Of a DNA stretch of 64,000 bases, positions 34,842-43,650 are shown piece after piece. The stretch comes from Pseudomonadota bacterium (GTDB taxonomy: Bacteria > Pseudomonadota > Gammaproteobacteria > Burkholderiales > Chitinibacteraceae). Every line of letters begins with the position of its first letter. The stretch's first letter is position 1. The stretch lies in assembly GCA_026399755.1 (NCBI GenBank), contig JAPLQI010000035.1:1-64000 (forward strand), read 5' to 3'. Made by a program: the position numbers and the translations under genes. A model generated the notes under the pieces. That model was not told where the DNA came from, did not search any database, and saw nothing but the letters and a program-made list of their open reading frames with translations.

Positions 34842-36047
34842 TTAAAAAGTAGTATCAATATGGCGCTGGCAAAAGTGAGTGATGCGTTCTGCTGCAGTAA
34901 TGCAATCATTCAGTGGTGCAACCAAGGCAAGGCGGATATAGCCTTCCCCGGGGTTGATACCGTGGGCGCTGCGGGCGAGGTAGCTGCCGGGTAAAACGGT
35001 AACGTGCTCTTCTTCAAATAGCTGACGGGCAAATGCGGCATCATCCCCTTTAATTTTTGCCCACAGATAGAAAGCGGCGTCGGGCATGCTGACGTTTAAA
35101 ACGCTTTGTAGCAAGGGGGTGACGGCGGCAAATTTTTGGCTATAGAGCGAGCGATTTTCAACTACATGCGCTTCATCATTCCACGCTGCAGCGCTTGCCG
35201 CTTGCACCATAGGGCTCATTGCACAGCCATGATAGGTACGATAGAGCAAAAATTGCGCTAAAAGTTTCGCATCCCCTGCTACAAAGCCAGAGCGTAAGCC
35301 GGGTACATTGGAGCGCTTAGACAGCGACGAAAAAATCACCAGATTATGGCTATCGCGCCCCAATTGAGCTGCAGCTTCAAGCGCGCCCAGTGGCTTGTCT
35401 TCGCCAAAGTAAATTTCTGAATAACATTCATCAGACGCAATCACAAAGCCGTATTGATCAGACAGGGCAAACAGTTTTTGCCAATCGGCCAGCGAGGCGA
35501 CTGCGCCCGTTGGGTTGCCTGGTGAGCAGGCAAAAACCAATTGGGTGCGTTGCCAAATCGCGTGCGGCACGGCATCCCAATCGGGCTGAAAGCGGTTTTC
35601 TGCATTGCAGTTTACAAAATAAGGCTCTGCGCCCGCCAAAAGTGCCGCGCCCTCGTAAATTTGGTAGAAGGGATTGGGCGAGAGCACCACCGGCTGGTAC
35701 TCAAGGCTGGTGTCGATTATGGTCTGGGCAAAAGCAAACAGCGCTTCGCGGCTGCCATTGACTGGGATGATTTCAGTGGCTGGATTGGGGGCTGCAATGT
35801 TGTAGCGATTGGCTAACCAACTGCTGATGCTTTGCCTGAGTGCATCTGAACCCAGTGTGGCAGGGTAGGCGGAAAGGCCATCAAAGTGGGCGATCAGCGC
35901 GTCGGTAACCAGTTTGGGTGTGGCGTGTTTTGGCTCGCCGATGGATAAATTGATATGGGCCAATGCTGGATTTGGGCTAAGGCTCGCAAAAAGCTGCTTA
36001 AGTTTTTGAAACGGATAGGGCTGAAGCAAGGAGAGTTGCGGCGTCAT
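34842..36047 (-). CDS. dapC: Succinyldiaminopimelate transaminase
   Basis: PLP-dependent aminotransferase converting N-succinyl-2-amino-6-ketopimelate to N-succinyl-diaminopimelate. 401 residues from ATG 36047 (MTPQLSLLQPYPFQKLKQLF), the usual DapC N-terminus; the longer frame adds 40 unrelated residues. Fold-type I motifs are clear: LSIGEPKH, VNGSREALFAFAQ, ACSPGNPTGAV, SDECYSEIYFGE, and the PLP lysine in FSSLSKRSNVPGLRSGF. Adjacent to dapD, supporting DapC over a general aspartate aminotransferase. Confidence 0.95.
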   Translation of the reverse strand: MTPQLSLLQPYPFQKLKQLFASLSPNPALAHINLSIGEPKHATPKLVTDALIAHFDGLSAYPATLGSDALRQSISSWLANRYNIAAPNPATEIIPVNGSREALFAFAQTIIDTSLEYQPVVLSPNPFYQIYEGAALLAGAEPYFVNCNAENRFQPDWDAVPHAIWQRTQLVFACSPGNPTGAVASLADWQKLFALSDQYGFVIASDECYSEIYFGEDKPLGALEAAAQLGRDSHNLVIFSSLSKRSNVPGLRSGFVAGDAKLLAQFLLYRTYHGCAMSPMVQAASAAAWNDEAHVVENRSLYSQKFAAVTPLLQSVLNVSMPDAAFYLWAKIKGDDAAFARQLFEEEHVTVLPGSYLARSAHGINPGEGYIRLALVAPLNDCITAAERITHFCQRHIDTTF

Positions 36048-36240
36048 GGCGTTCCAAAAGCACTGGGGAAAACCCCGATTATAGCGGCAGAGCGCCGTCA
36101 GGTCTTGTGGTGTGTGATTGTAAGAGATGATATAGGTGGCGCAGAGTGAGTGCTGGGACGTGGGCACAGAAAAGTGTCCTATACATGTCCGTTAGGTCCT
36201 TGTCATAAGCAGACTACACATCACAAACATTGAATTATTT

Positions 36241-36310
36241 TAGGGCGGATGAAACCCGCCGTTTTTCGTAGCATTTGATGCCGAAATCTGGCGGGTTTCA
36301 CCCGCCCTAC
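36241..36310. repeat. GTAGGGCGGG-type palindrome between msrA and dapC
   Basis: TAGGGCGGATGAAACCCGCC at the left is matched by GGCGGGTTTCACCCGCCCTA at the right with a 30-base AT-rich centre. This is the cleanest copy of the family in the window, with 20-base arms and only two or so mismatches. Confidence 0.88.
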
Positions 36311-36384
36311 AAAAGGTGCATGTATGCTATTTGTTTTAGTGGCGTACATGGTGGGCACAAAAACGTGCCCACCTTATAATGTGC

Positions 36385-36909
36385 TTATTTAAGCAAATCG
36401 CCATATTCCTGCATAAGCTTACGTACTTTTCCTGCAACCACGGCCGAGCAATAAGGCTGTTGTGGGTTTTGATCAAAGTAATCTTGATGATAAGTTTCAG
36501 CAGGCCAAAATGTGACGGCTGGCGTGACATCTGTGACGATAGGATCGCTGTACTCGCTGGCCAATTCAGCGATCATTGCCTTTGCTGCGGTCTCTTGCGC
36601 TTCGCTATGGAAAAACAGGCTGGAGCGATATTGCGTGCCCACATCGCCTCCTTGGCGATTAAGCGTGGTGGGGTTGTGCAGGGCAAAAAATAATTTAAGC
36701 AGGGTGCTGTAGCTGATGAGGGCCGGATCAAAAGTCAGCTGAATCACTTCGGCGTGGCCGGTGTCGCCTGCGCATACCGCCTTATAAGTTGGGGCTTCAT
36801 TCTTGCCGCCCATATAACCGCAATCAACTTGTGAAACACCACGTAGGCGGGCAAAGGTGGCGTCGAGGCACCAGAAGCAGCCGCCAGCTAAAGTTGCGAT
36901 TTCGCTCAT
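36385..36909 (-). CDS. msrA: Peptide methionine sulfoxide reductase MsrA
   Basis: Reduces methionine-S-sulfoxide in oxidised proteins. 174 residues. The catalytic motif GGCFWCLDA is at residues 9-17 (nucleophile Cys11), followed by GYMGG, YKAVCAGDTGHAEVIQLTFDP and the C-terminal PAETYHQDYFDQNP. No C-terminal MsrB fusion. The start codon lies 36 bases beyond the stop of queF and a short AATAGGTAAACAA stretch. Confidence 0.97.
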   Translation of the reverse strand: MSEIATLAGGCFWCLDATFARLRGVSQVDCGYMGGKNEAPTYKAVCAGDTGHAEVIQLTFDPALISYSTLLKLFFALHNPTTLNRQGGDVGTQYRSSLFFHSEAQETAAKAMIAELASEYSDPIVTDVTPAVTFWPAETYHQDYFDQNPQQPYCSAVVAGKVRKLMQEYGDLLK

Positions 36910-36945
36910 TATTTGTTTACCTATTCAATTGTTTGGGTTGATGGC

Positions 36946-37773
36946 TTATTGCCGAGCGCCACGCAGGTTGCTGGGGAGCGGGCCACTAAAATTACAGCGG
37001 TAGGGGTTGATGTCCAAGCCGCCACGGCGTGTGTAGCGAGCATAAACAGCAAGCTTCATCGGGGCACAGTCACTCATGATATCGACAAAAATACGCTCTA
37101 CGCATTGCTCGTGAAATTCATTGTGATTGCGAAATGAAATTAAATAACGAAGCAGCGATTCACGGTTAATTGGTTTGCCGGTGTAGCTAATCTGAATGCT
37201 GGCCCAATCGGGCTGGCCGGTTACAAGGCAGTTAGATTTTAACAAATTAGATGTTAAAGACTCGGTGATGGTGGTGTCCGAGCTGTCACACTTTAATAAG
37301 CCAGCTTGCGGGGCGAATTGATTGACTTCGATATCCAGATTGTCAATGCAATAGCCATCAAGCTCCGCAAGGCGCTGCTGATGAAATTGTTCTGGGCCGA
37401 TCAGCTGTACGCCGATACTTGCGCCTGCCGCTGCGGACAGGTCGGCTTGCAGCAGGTTTTGTAAGGCTTCGCGTGTTTCTAATTTAGTTTGATTAAAGCT
37501 ATTTAAATAAAGCTTAAATGATTTTGATTCGATGATATTCGGGCTGCTTGCAGGAATATTAAATACCGCAATGGCCACTTGTGGCTTGCCACGGGAATTA
37601 AGCCAAGATAGCTCATAGCCGTTCCAGATATCCATGCCCATAAACGGTAGTGTTTCACCCACACCAATTTCCTCACGCTTGCCCGTGCGCGAAATAGGGA
37701 AAAGTAGGCTGGGATCGTATTCAGTGATATAGCTAACTGTTTTGCCCAGAGGGGAGAGTTCAACGTTGCTCAC
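36946..37773 (-). CDS. queF: NADPH-dependent 7-cyano-7-deazaguanine reductase
   Basis: Reduces preQ0 to preQ1 in queuosine tRNA modification. At 275 residues it is the longer, two-T-fold type II form. Recognised segments are MDIWNGYELSWLNSRGKPQV, ESKSFKLYLNSFNQT, the catalytic-site region LLKSNCLVTGQPDWASI (Cys forming the thioimide) and FRNHNEFHEQCVERIFVDI. It follows the LexA-like gene with an intervening repeat. No other queuosine genes are nearby. Confidence 0.96.
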   Translation of the reverse strand: MSNVELSPLGKTVSYITEYDPSLLFPISRTGKREEIGVGETLPFMGMDIWNGYELSWLNSRGKPQVAIAVFNIPASSPNIIESKSFKLYLNSFNQTKLETREALQNLLQADLSAAAGASIGVQLIGPEQFHQQRLAELDGYCIDNLDIEVNQFAPQAGLLKCDSSDTTITESLTSNLLKSNCLVTGQPDWASIQISYTGKPINRESLLRYLISFRNHNEFHEQCVERIFVDIMSDCAPMKLAVYARYTRRGGLDINPYRCNFSGPLPSNLRGARQ

Positions 37774-37918
37774 AAGCGCTCCTTAAAGTGGATTGAGCCA
37801 GATTGGTGCGATTAAGCAGCAGTATCTGATCATTTACGCCGTATTTTATCGTCTAAAAGCTGTATGGGGGGAAATAAGGGCTTGGCGTAGCTTAATTACC
37901 CGTTTTTGCAGCTGCACC

Positions 37919-37986
37919 ATTCCCGCATGCTGTTGGCGGGAATCCGGCTGCCCAATTGGATTCTCGATAAAAAATTCGGGGATGAC
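37919..37986. repeat. dRS3-like dispersed repeat, copy 2
   Basis: ATTCCCGC (37919-37926) and GCGGGAAT (37936-37943) form a perfect 8-bp hairpin with a nine-base loop, the pattern of neisserial dRS3. GATTCTCGATAAAAAATTCGGGGATGAC follows, matching the framework at 8623-8678. Confidence 0.75.
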
Positions 37987-38031
37987 GGTTTGTTTAATCC
38001 CCTCTTTCGATAGATTATTTCGAGCAAGGCC

Positions 38032-38619
38032 TTATTTATACTTTCGGATCAGCCCCACCATTACCCCAAATATTTCTAGCCCTTCCTTAGGGCGAATAGG
38101 CTCGTAAGCGGGGTTGTGCGGCATTAGCACATAGCCTTGTTTATCGCGGCTCAGGGTTTTAAGTGTGTACTCACCATCCACAATGGCCACCACCACATCG
38201 CCCAAATTAGCGCCATGACGCTTTTCTACCACTGCGATATCACCATCGTGAATACCGGCGTCTATCATTGAATCGCCTTTTACTCTGACCATCACCGATG
38301 CTGAGGGGCGCTCAATCAGGTAATCGTCGATGCTAATGGCTTCGCTCATGGCGTCGTTAGCGGCGGCGGGCAGGCCGGCGGGTACGGGGAAATCAGCCAA
38401 CTCGCGTTCAAAAAAACGTTTGGTTGGAGCTAGGCGTTTATCGGGCGTGGTATCCACATAGCCTGCGAGTATGAGCCGTTTAACAAGGGCTGATACTGCG
38501 GATTTGGAAGCTAAGCCGAGTAAATCACCGATTACCGAATAGGACGGTAGGTTGCGGTAGTCAGCGTAATAGTCTTGTAGCTTGCCAAGGTATTCGGCGT
38601 CGCGATTGGGGTGTGCCAT
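38032..38619 (-). CDS. LexA-like transcriptional repressor (S24 autoprotease)
   Basis: A 195-residue repressor with an N-terminal winged-helix-like domain (about 1-70) and a C-terminal S24 peptidase domain. The self-cleavage bond is Ala81-Gly82 in FPVPAGLP, the nucleophile Ser117 is in KGDSMIDAGI and the general base Lys154 in EYTLKTL, so RecA-stimulated cleavage should be possible. Two GAAC-N4-GTTC sites directly upstream are probable autoregulatory operators. It may be the organism's LexA or a LexA-like paralogue; the DNA-binding half is diverged, so the symbol is left blank. Confidence 0.9.
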   Translation of the reverse strand: MAHPNRDAEYLGKLQDYYADYRNLPSYSVIGDLLGLASKSAVSALVKRLILAGYVDTTPDKRLAPTKRFFERELADFPVPAGLPAAANDAMSEAISIDDYLIERPSASVMVRVKGDSMIDAGIHDGDIAVVEKRHGANLGDVVVAIVDGEYTLKTLSRDKQGYVLMPHNPAYEPIRPKEGLEIFGVMVGLIRKYK

Positions 38620-38636
38620 GAGATTTGACCTGTACA

Positions 38637-38674
38637 GAACAAACGTTCTACCCTAGCGTAGTGAACGTTCGTTC
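38637..38674. promoter_or_regulatory. Paired GAAC-N4-GTTC operators between the LexA-like gene and dusC
   Basis: GAACAAACGTTC (38637-38648) and GAACGTTCGTTC (38663-38674) are two copies of the same inverted repeat with centres 26 bases apart, about 2.5 helical turns. They lie 18 bases upstream of the LexA-like start codon. The pattern differs from the E. coli SOS box CTG-N10-CAG and is closer to the GAAC-N4-GTTC class known in Gram-positives. Confidence 0.75.
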
Positions 38675-38818
38675 TGTTGTCAAGCTTCGGTGATCAGCTT
38701 GTTGTATTGGCGCGGATTGATTTGATTATTTGATTGAGTGAGTTTGGACTTTTACCGCACACCTTGGGGCCTGCTGTTTTACAATGACCGCCTTTCTGCA
38801 TTGCTTTGGCTGTATATC

Positions 38819-39751
38819 TTGAAGATTTTACTTGCCCCTATGGAGGGGTTGCTTGATTTTGTACTGCGCGATGTGCTGACGCGAGTGGGTGGCATTGATA
38901 TGTGTGTCACTGAGTTTATTCGCGTGAGTGGCTCTTTATTGCCGAATAAAACATTTTTGCGGATTGCGCCTGAGCTGCTTAATGGCAGTAAAACCGTAGC
39001 GGGTGTGCCGGTGAGCGTGCAACTATTGGGTTCTGATCCTGTGTGCATGGCCGAAAACGCCGCACGTTTGGCCGAGCTTAGCCCTTATGAGATCGATTTA
39101 AATTTTGGCTGCCCTGCCAAAAGCGTGAATCGCCATCGCGGTGGCGCGGTGTTGTTGCAAGAGCCTGAGTTAATTCACGAGATTGTGGGCGCGGTGCGCC
39201 GTGCTGTGCCTGCACATATCCCAGTGACGGCCAAGATGCGCCTTGGCTACAACGATAGTAGCCAGACGATTGAATGTGCGCAGGCGATGGCGAGTGCGGG
39301 TGCTGCACGCGTGGTGGTGCATGCGCGCACCAAGCTTGATGGCTACAAGCCGCCTGCTTATTGGGAGCTCATTCCTGCTGTGCGTGAGGCTTTATCTGTG
39401 CCGGTGGTGGCGAATGGCGAAATCTGGACGGTGGAAGAGTTTCATCGCTGCGCGGCGGTTTCAGGTTGTGATCAGATTATGTTAGGGCGCGGAATCGTCT
39501 CTAACCCGGGGCTGGCACTGATGGCTAAAAATGGCCGGCCACAATTGCCGTGGGCAGATTTGCAGCCATTGTTTATTTGTTTTTGGCAGCTGATTCAGGC
39601 GCAGCACATTATGCCTAAGCACCGCGCTGGGCGGATGAAGCAGTGGCTGACTTATTTGCGCCGCACTTATCCAGAAGCCGAGGCGCTGTTTGCACAGGTT
39701 CGTACGTTAACTGAGCCAGACGATGTGGCTGCCGTATTGTTGGGAAAGTAG
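38819..39751 (+). CDS. dusC: tRNA-dihydrouridine synthase, DusC type
   Basis: Flavoenzyme reducing a specific uridine in tRNA (U16 for DusC). TTG 38819 gives the canonical start KILLAPMEGLLDFVLRDVLT; an in-frame GTG at 38738 would add 27 unconserved residues. Other markers are CVTEFIRVSG, the DLNFGCPAKSVNRHRGGAVLL block containing the catalytic cysteine, TAKMRLGY, VVHARTKLDGYKPPAYW and GRGIVSNPGLAL. It is divergent from the LexA-like gene. The DusC rather than DusA/B call rests on the overall pattern (EFIRVSG, short C-terminus). Confidence 0.93.
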   Translation: MKILLAPMEGLLDFVLRDVLTRVGGIDMCVTEFIRVSGSLLPNKTFLRIAPELLNGSKTVAGVPVSVQLLGSDPVCMAENAARLAELSPYEIDLNFGCPAKSVNRHRGGAVLLQEPELIHEIVGAVRRAVPAHIPVTAKMRLGYNDSSQTIECAQAMASAGAARVVVHARTKLDGYKPPAYWELIPAVREALSVPVVANGEIWTVEEFHRCAAVSGCDQIMLGRGIVSNPGLALMAKNGRPQLPWADLQPLFICFWQLIQAQHIMPKHRAGRMKQWLTYLRRTYPEAEALFAQVRTLTEPDDVAAVLLGK

Positions 39752-39760
39752 CCTAGAAGG

Positions 39761-40648
39761 ATGGATATGCAAGGGTATTACGAAAGATTGGCGGCGGCTT
39801 TGTTGCCGATGCTGGCAGATAGGGCATTGATTCGTGATGCGATTATTTGTGCGGTATTTATTTTTTCTTTAATGGTTTGTCGCTCCCTGGTCCGCCGCGC
39901 GATTTTACGTCGGCATGATTTAGGTCCGGAGGTTCGTCGTCGTTGGGTGGTTTATTTACGTAACGGCTCTTTAGGCGTATTTACCCTCGGGATGATTTTT
40001 ATCTGGGGGCATGAGATTCAAACCTTTGCGGTATCGCTGGTGGCGATTGCTGCCGCGATTGTGCTTGCCACTAAAGAAATGATTCTTTGCATGTTGGGGT
40101 CTATTTTTCGCAGTAGTAGCAATGCTTTTGCCGTAGGGGACAGGGTAGAAATTGGAGGAATCCGTGGGCAGGTCATTGATATGAATTTGGTTTCTACTAC
40201 CCTAATGGAATCAAGTCATGCCTCTCATCGCCAAGGAACGGTTGGCCGTGGTGTAACCGTGCCTAATTCATTGCTGCTGAGCCAGCCTGTATTTAATGAA
40301 AGCATGTTAGGCGATTATGTATTGCAAACCATCCATGTTGCTATTTTGCGCAATGATAATTGGGAAAAAGCTGAGCGGGTGTTGATGGAGGCAGGAGGGG
40401 TGATTGCTGCTGAATATGCACATGACTTATCCCGTCATGCCCGTGAGCTGGAGCGTCGTTATGCGCTGGAATCTCCAATGATGGAGCCCAGAGTGCGGAT
40501 CTTTCTTGATCACTATGAGGAAATTGGCCTGCAGCTGCAAATTGCGGTGCCGCTGGGGCATCGTGCCAAAATTGAGCAGCGAGTATTAAGATTGTTCTTG
40601 CAAGGCATGAGTGTTAATAAATCATTAGCAAAAAGTGATATGAAGTGA
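39761..40648 (+). CDS. MscS family mechanosensitive channel
   Basis: A 295-residue membrane protein with three helices (about 25-42, 68-85, 88-112). The pore-lining helix and beta domain follow the MscS pattern (AAAIVLATKEMILCMLGSIF, then FAVGDRVEIGGIRGQVIDMNLVSTTLME), with a C-terminal cytoplasmic domain. It starts nine bases after dusC, probably co-transcribed. A decayed copy of its 3' end is found at about 41755-41915, produced by a tandem duplication. Confidence 0.92.
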   Translation: MDMQGYYERLAAALLPMLADRALIRDAIICAVFIFSLMVCRSLVRRAILRRHDLGPEVRRRWVVYLRNGSLGVFTLGMIFIWGHEIQTFAVSLVAIAAAIVLATKEMILCMLGSIFRSSSNAFAVGDRVEIGGIRGQVIDMNLVSTTLMESSHASHRQGTVGRGVTVPNSLLLSQPVFNESMLGDYVLQTIHVAILRNDNWEKAERVLMEAGGVIAAEYAHDLSRHARELERRYALESPMMEPRVRIFLDHYEEIGLQLQIAVPLGHRAKIEQRVLRLFLQGMSVNKSLAKSDMK

Positions 40649-40764
40649 TGGCTTTAGAATAGCGTTACATCGATTGCCGAATGCTTTTGTGGGGGATTGA
40701 GTGCAGCTGCAGTACTTAATGGCAGGTATTGTGCTGCAAGATGAAATTCTAGAAGCGTGTTGTT

Positions 40765-41574
40765 TTAGTGATCCTGCAAGGGTCTTAATACATTTACTTC
40801 CATGGGCGGCGCTTCATTAGGGAGCCATTTTCGGTGTATTTTTTGAAAGTGGCCTTCTTTTTTGAGCCAGCTCAGTGCCTCTTCCCATTCTTTAATAGTG
40901 CGGGCAGGCGTTTGGCTAGAAAACGCTAAATAGAGCTCTAAGCTATCCAGCGTCATGACTTTTTCAACCTCATTAGCAGAGTGGCCGATTTCTTTTAAAA
41001 CGGATGCTACCACTACGCTGCCATCAACCCATAGATCAAATCGTTTGGCCATGAGTTTTGTTGCTGTTATTTGTGGTGTAGGGGCTAAGTCAATGTTGCT
41101 AAAGCCTTTCTTTGCGGCGGTATCCGCAAATATGCTGCCTCTGTAGCCGCCAATAGCTTGCTTGTAAATGCCATCGCCTAATGCCAATAGACGCTCAGCA
41201 TTGCCTTTACGGGTGTAAACACTGGTACTGCTGATGGCAATGGGGCCAAGCATAATCATTAATTTCTCACGCTCGCTTGAGCGCCCCACGCTAAATAGCA
41301 TCACATCCGGCCCATCAAGTAGCGCCTTATAGCCGCGTACCCATGGGACGAGCTGAATTGGGTCTTTGTTTTCCATCTTACGTTGTAATGCTTGTACTAT
41401 TTCAACCCCCATTCCCGTTAATTTATTGTCTGCCATATAACTAATGGGGGGCCAGCTCTCGGTATAAATCGTGAGCGCATGGCTTGGGGCGCTTACAAAG
41501 CAAAAAGCAAGCAAGGTGATGGCTTGCTTGAGCATGTAGGCTGTTAGAGAAGGAGAATGTGCTGGCCGCAACAT
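40765..41574 (-). CDS. Periplasmic amino-acid-type substrate-binding protein, copy A
   Basis: A 269-residue exported protein of the SBP_bac_3 type. Signal peptide ends near SAPSHA; the mature part begins LTIYTESWPPISYMADNKLTGMGVEIVQAL, typical of family 3 binding proteins. It is ~80% identical to copy B 0.4 kb away, including the C-terminal WLPNEAPPMEVNVL. No permease or ATPase is next to it, so it may be an orphan sensor or chemotaxis binding protein. The start at 41574 is chosen because copy B conserves the extra N-terminal residues; ATG 41535 is an alternative. Confidence 0.88.
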   Translation of the reverse strand: MLRPAHSPSLTAYMLKQAITLLAFCFVSAPSHALTIYTESWPPISYMADNKLTGMGVEIVQALQRKMENKDPIQLVPWVRGYKALLDGPDVMLFSVGRSSEREKLMIMLGPIAISSTSVYTRKGNAERLLALGDGIYKQAIGGYRGSIFADTAAKKGFSNIDLAPTPQITATKLMAKRFDLWVDGSVVVASVLKEIGHSANEVEKVMTLDSLELYLAFSSQTPARTIKEWEEALSWLKKEGHFQKIHRKWLPNEAPPMEVNVLRPLQDH

Positions 41575-41739
41575 GGATGAGTGTCGAAAGTTAAAATCTT
41601 CAATTACGGTATAGCATGTTTTAAGCGGTAGTCGTTTGGGCTTAGCCTAATGGCCTTAATCTATCCTTTTTCTTCAGTTTTATTCCATGTCGTATCGGCT
41701 TGGCCAGCCTTAAGTTTGGGAATTGGCGCTTAGTTATTC

Positions 41740-41916
41740 CGTATCTGGACTGGCTTTTGATAGCTTATGCACTCAAGTCGCCGAGGGTGGAGCCAAGGGT
41801 GAATATTTTTCTCGATCACAACGAATAAATCGGCTTGCAGCTGCAAATTGCGGCTCCGCTGGGGCATCGCGTCAAAATTGAGCCGCGGGTATTCAGATTG
41901 TTTCTGCGGGGCGTTT
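41740..41916 (+). pseudogene. Decayed duplicate of the MscS gene 3' end
   Basis: Matches 40455-40612 of the MscS gene: TTATGC..CT..A.TC.CC, GTGGAGCCAAGGGTG, TCGATCAC, then a nearly identical run GCTTGCAGCTGCAAATTGCGG.TCCGCTGGGGCATCG. A TAA replaces a glutamate codon (GAATAAATC versus GAGGAAATT), and no 5' part exists, so it is dead. It marks the left edge of the duplicated block that also produced binding protein copy B. Confidence 0.85.
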
Positions 41917-41959
41917 TTTCTGAAGGTTTTATCAGGGTCGGAGCTGCTGAGGGCAGGCA

Positions 41960-42784
41960 CTAAGGGTATGAGGGCGGTCGATCTTGCTGAGGGCTTAATA
42001 CATTCACTTCCATGGGCGGCGCTTCATTAGGGAGCCATTTTCGGTGTATTTTTTGAAAGTGGCCTTCTTTTTTGAGCCAAATCAGCGCTTCTTCCCAGTC
42101 TTTAATGGTGCGGGCAGGCGTTTGCGTAGAAAACGCTAAATAGAGCTCTAAGCTATCTAGCATCATGACTTTTTCGACTTCATCGGCAGAGTGGCCAATT
42201 TCTTTCAAAATAGCAGGAACCGCTACGCTGCCATCGATCCAAAGATCAAAACGTTTGCCCATCAGCTTGGCTGCAGTCATTTGCGGGGTGGCGGCTAAGT
42301 CTATCCGAGTAAAGCCTTTTTTTGCGGCGGTATCCACAAAGATGCTGCCACGATAGGTGCCAATGGGTAGGGTGTAGATGGTGTCACCTAAGGCCGATAA
42401 GCGTGCTGAGTTGCCTTTACGGGTGTAGACATTGGTGCTGCTGATGGCAATGGGGCCAAGCATAATCATTAACTTCTCACGCTCGCTGGAGCGCCCCAAG
42501 CTAAACAGCATCACATCAGGCCCCTCAAGCAGCGCCTTGTAGCCTCGCACCCAAGGTACCAGCTGAATAAGGTCTTTATTCCCTAGCTTGCTTTGTAATG
42601 CCTGTACTATTTCAACCGCCATTCCAGCGACTTTATTGTCCGCCATGTAATTGATGGGTGGCCAATTTTCGGTATATATCGTGAGCCCATAGGCTAAAGT
42701 GCTGACGCTGCAAAAAACAAGCAGCGCGAGGGCTTGCTTAAGCAGGCAAATTGATAGAGAGACGTAAGATTTTGGCCGTTTCAT
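41960..42784 (-). CDS. Periplasmic amino-acid-type substrate-binding protein, copy B
   Basis: A 274-residue paralogue of copy A with the same layout: a signal peptide ending near TLAYG, then LTIYTENWPPINYMADNKVAGMAVEIVQ, the conserved VQLVPWVRGYKALL-type segment and WLPNEAPPMEVNVL. Differences cluster in the middle (YTLPIGTYRGSIFVDTAAKKGFTRIDLAATPQ versus YKQAIGGYRG...), possibly altering ligand choice. Both copies lie on the minus strand and are separated by the MscS remnant. No cognate transporter genes are nearby. Confidence 0.88.
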   Translation of the reverse strand: MKRPKSYVSLSICLLKQALALLVFCSVSTLAYGLTIYTENWPPINYMADNKVAGMAVEIVQALQSKLGNKDLIQLVPWVRGYKALLEGPDVMLFSLGRSSEREKLMIMLGPIAISSTNVYTRKGNSARLSALGDTIYTLPIGTYRGSIFVDTAAKKGFTRIDLAATPQMTAAKLMGKRFDLWIDGSVAVPAILKEIGHSADEVEKVMMLDSLELYLAFSTQTPARTIKDWEEALIWLKKEGHFQKIHRKWLPNEAPPMEVNVLSPQQDRPPSYP

Positions 42785-42887
42785 AGACTACCTAGCTGCG
42801 CCTGTCATTAAAATCTTCAATGACGGTATAGCACGCTTTAGCTTGGCTTGATTATGAGGAAGATTGCAGGGGAAGGTGCTTATCCTC

Positions 42888-42937
42888 GCCACTTTAAGCA
42901 AGCCCGTGGGTAATTGGGCTTGCGTGGTTTAAGTGGC
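42888..42937 (-). terminator. Nested hairpin after lolD
   Basis: Outer arms GCCACTT/AAGTGGC and inner arms GCAAGCCC/GGGCTTGC make a nested stem 21 bases after the lolD stop codon. There is no clear T-run, so termination efficiency is uncertain. Confidence 0.5.
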
Positions 42938-42957
42938 AAGGAGGGCGCAGTAGATAT

Positions 42958-43650
42958 TTAGCCCGCAGCTAGACCGGTTTTAGATAATCTGAGCATGCGC
43001 CCACATTTGGCGGCAAGTTCAGGATCATGCGTCACAATCACAAAGCCTGTGCCTGATTCCTTGGCTAATTCCAATATTAATTCAAACACACCACTGGCTG
43101 TTTCGCGGTCTAAATTGCCTGTTGGTTCATCCGCCAATACGCAAGCAGGGCGAGTGACCAAGGCACGGGCTATGGCGGTGCGCTGACGCTCGCCACCGGA
43201 TAGCTCGCTTGGCTTATGGTGGCTACGATCAGCAAGACCCACTCGGGCAAGAATGGCTTCGGCTTCTTTCATGGCAGCTGCCTTATCCATACGGCGGATA
43301 AGCAGCGGCATGGCGACGTTTTCTGCTGCGGTAAATTCGGGCAATAAATGATGAAACTGGTAAACAAAACCTAGGTGCTGATTTCGCATCAAGCCGCGTT
43401 CGGTTTCATTGCCTGCCAGCGGGTCCTTGCCCATTAGCTGAATTTGCCCACTGCTGGGCGCATCCAGTGCGCCAAGGCAGTGCAATAGCGTTGACTTGCC
43501 AGAGCCAGACGCGCCCACAATCGCCACGGTTTCACCACGGTGCAGTTCAAAATCAATATGTGCCAATACTTGGGTTTCTAGCTTGCCGGTTTTATAGCTT
43601 TTACTTAAATTTTGTGCCGCGAGTACCGGCATTTGATCAGTATTAATCAT
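42958..43650 (-). CDS. lolD: Lipoprotein-releasing system ATP-binding protein LolD
   Basis: ATPase of the LolCDE complex, which extracts lipoproteins from the inner membrane for outer-membrane sorting. Walker [10 protein letters not shown], signature [15 protein letters not shown], Walker [13 protein letters not shown] and H-loop VTHDPE are intact; [24 protein letters not shown] is typical of LolD. ATG 43650 overlaps the lolC stop by eight bases (TATGATTAA). Distinct from the ABC ATPase at 18862, which lies with a different permease. Confidence 0.95.
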   Translation of the reverse strand: MINTDQMPVLAAQNLSKSYKTGKLETQVLAHIDFELHRGETVAIVGASGSGKSTLLHCLGALDAPSSGQIQLMGKDPLAGNETERGLMRNQHLGFVYQFHHLLPEFTAAENVAMPLLIRRMDKAAAMKEAEAILARVGLADRSHHKPSELSGGERQRTAIARALVTRPACVLADEPTGNLDRETASGVFELILELAKESGTGFVIVTHDPELAAKCGRMLRLSKTGLAAG

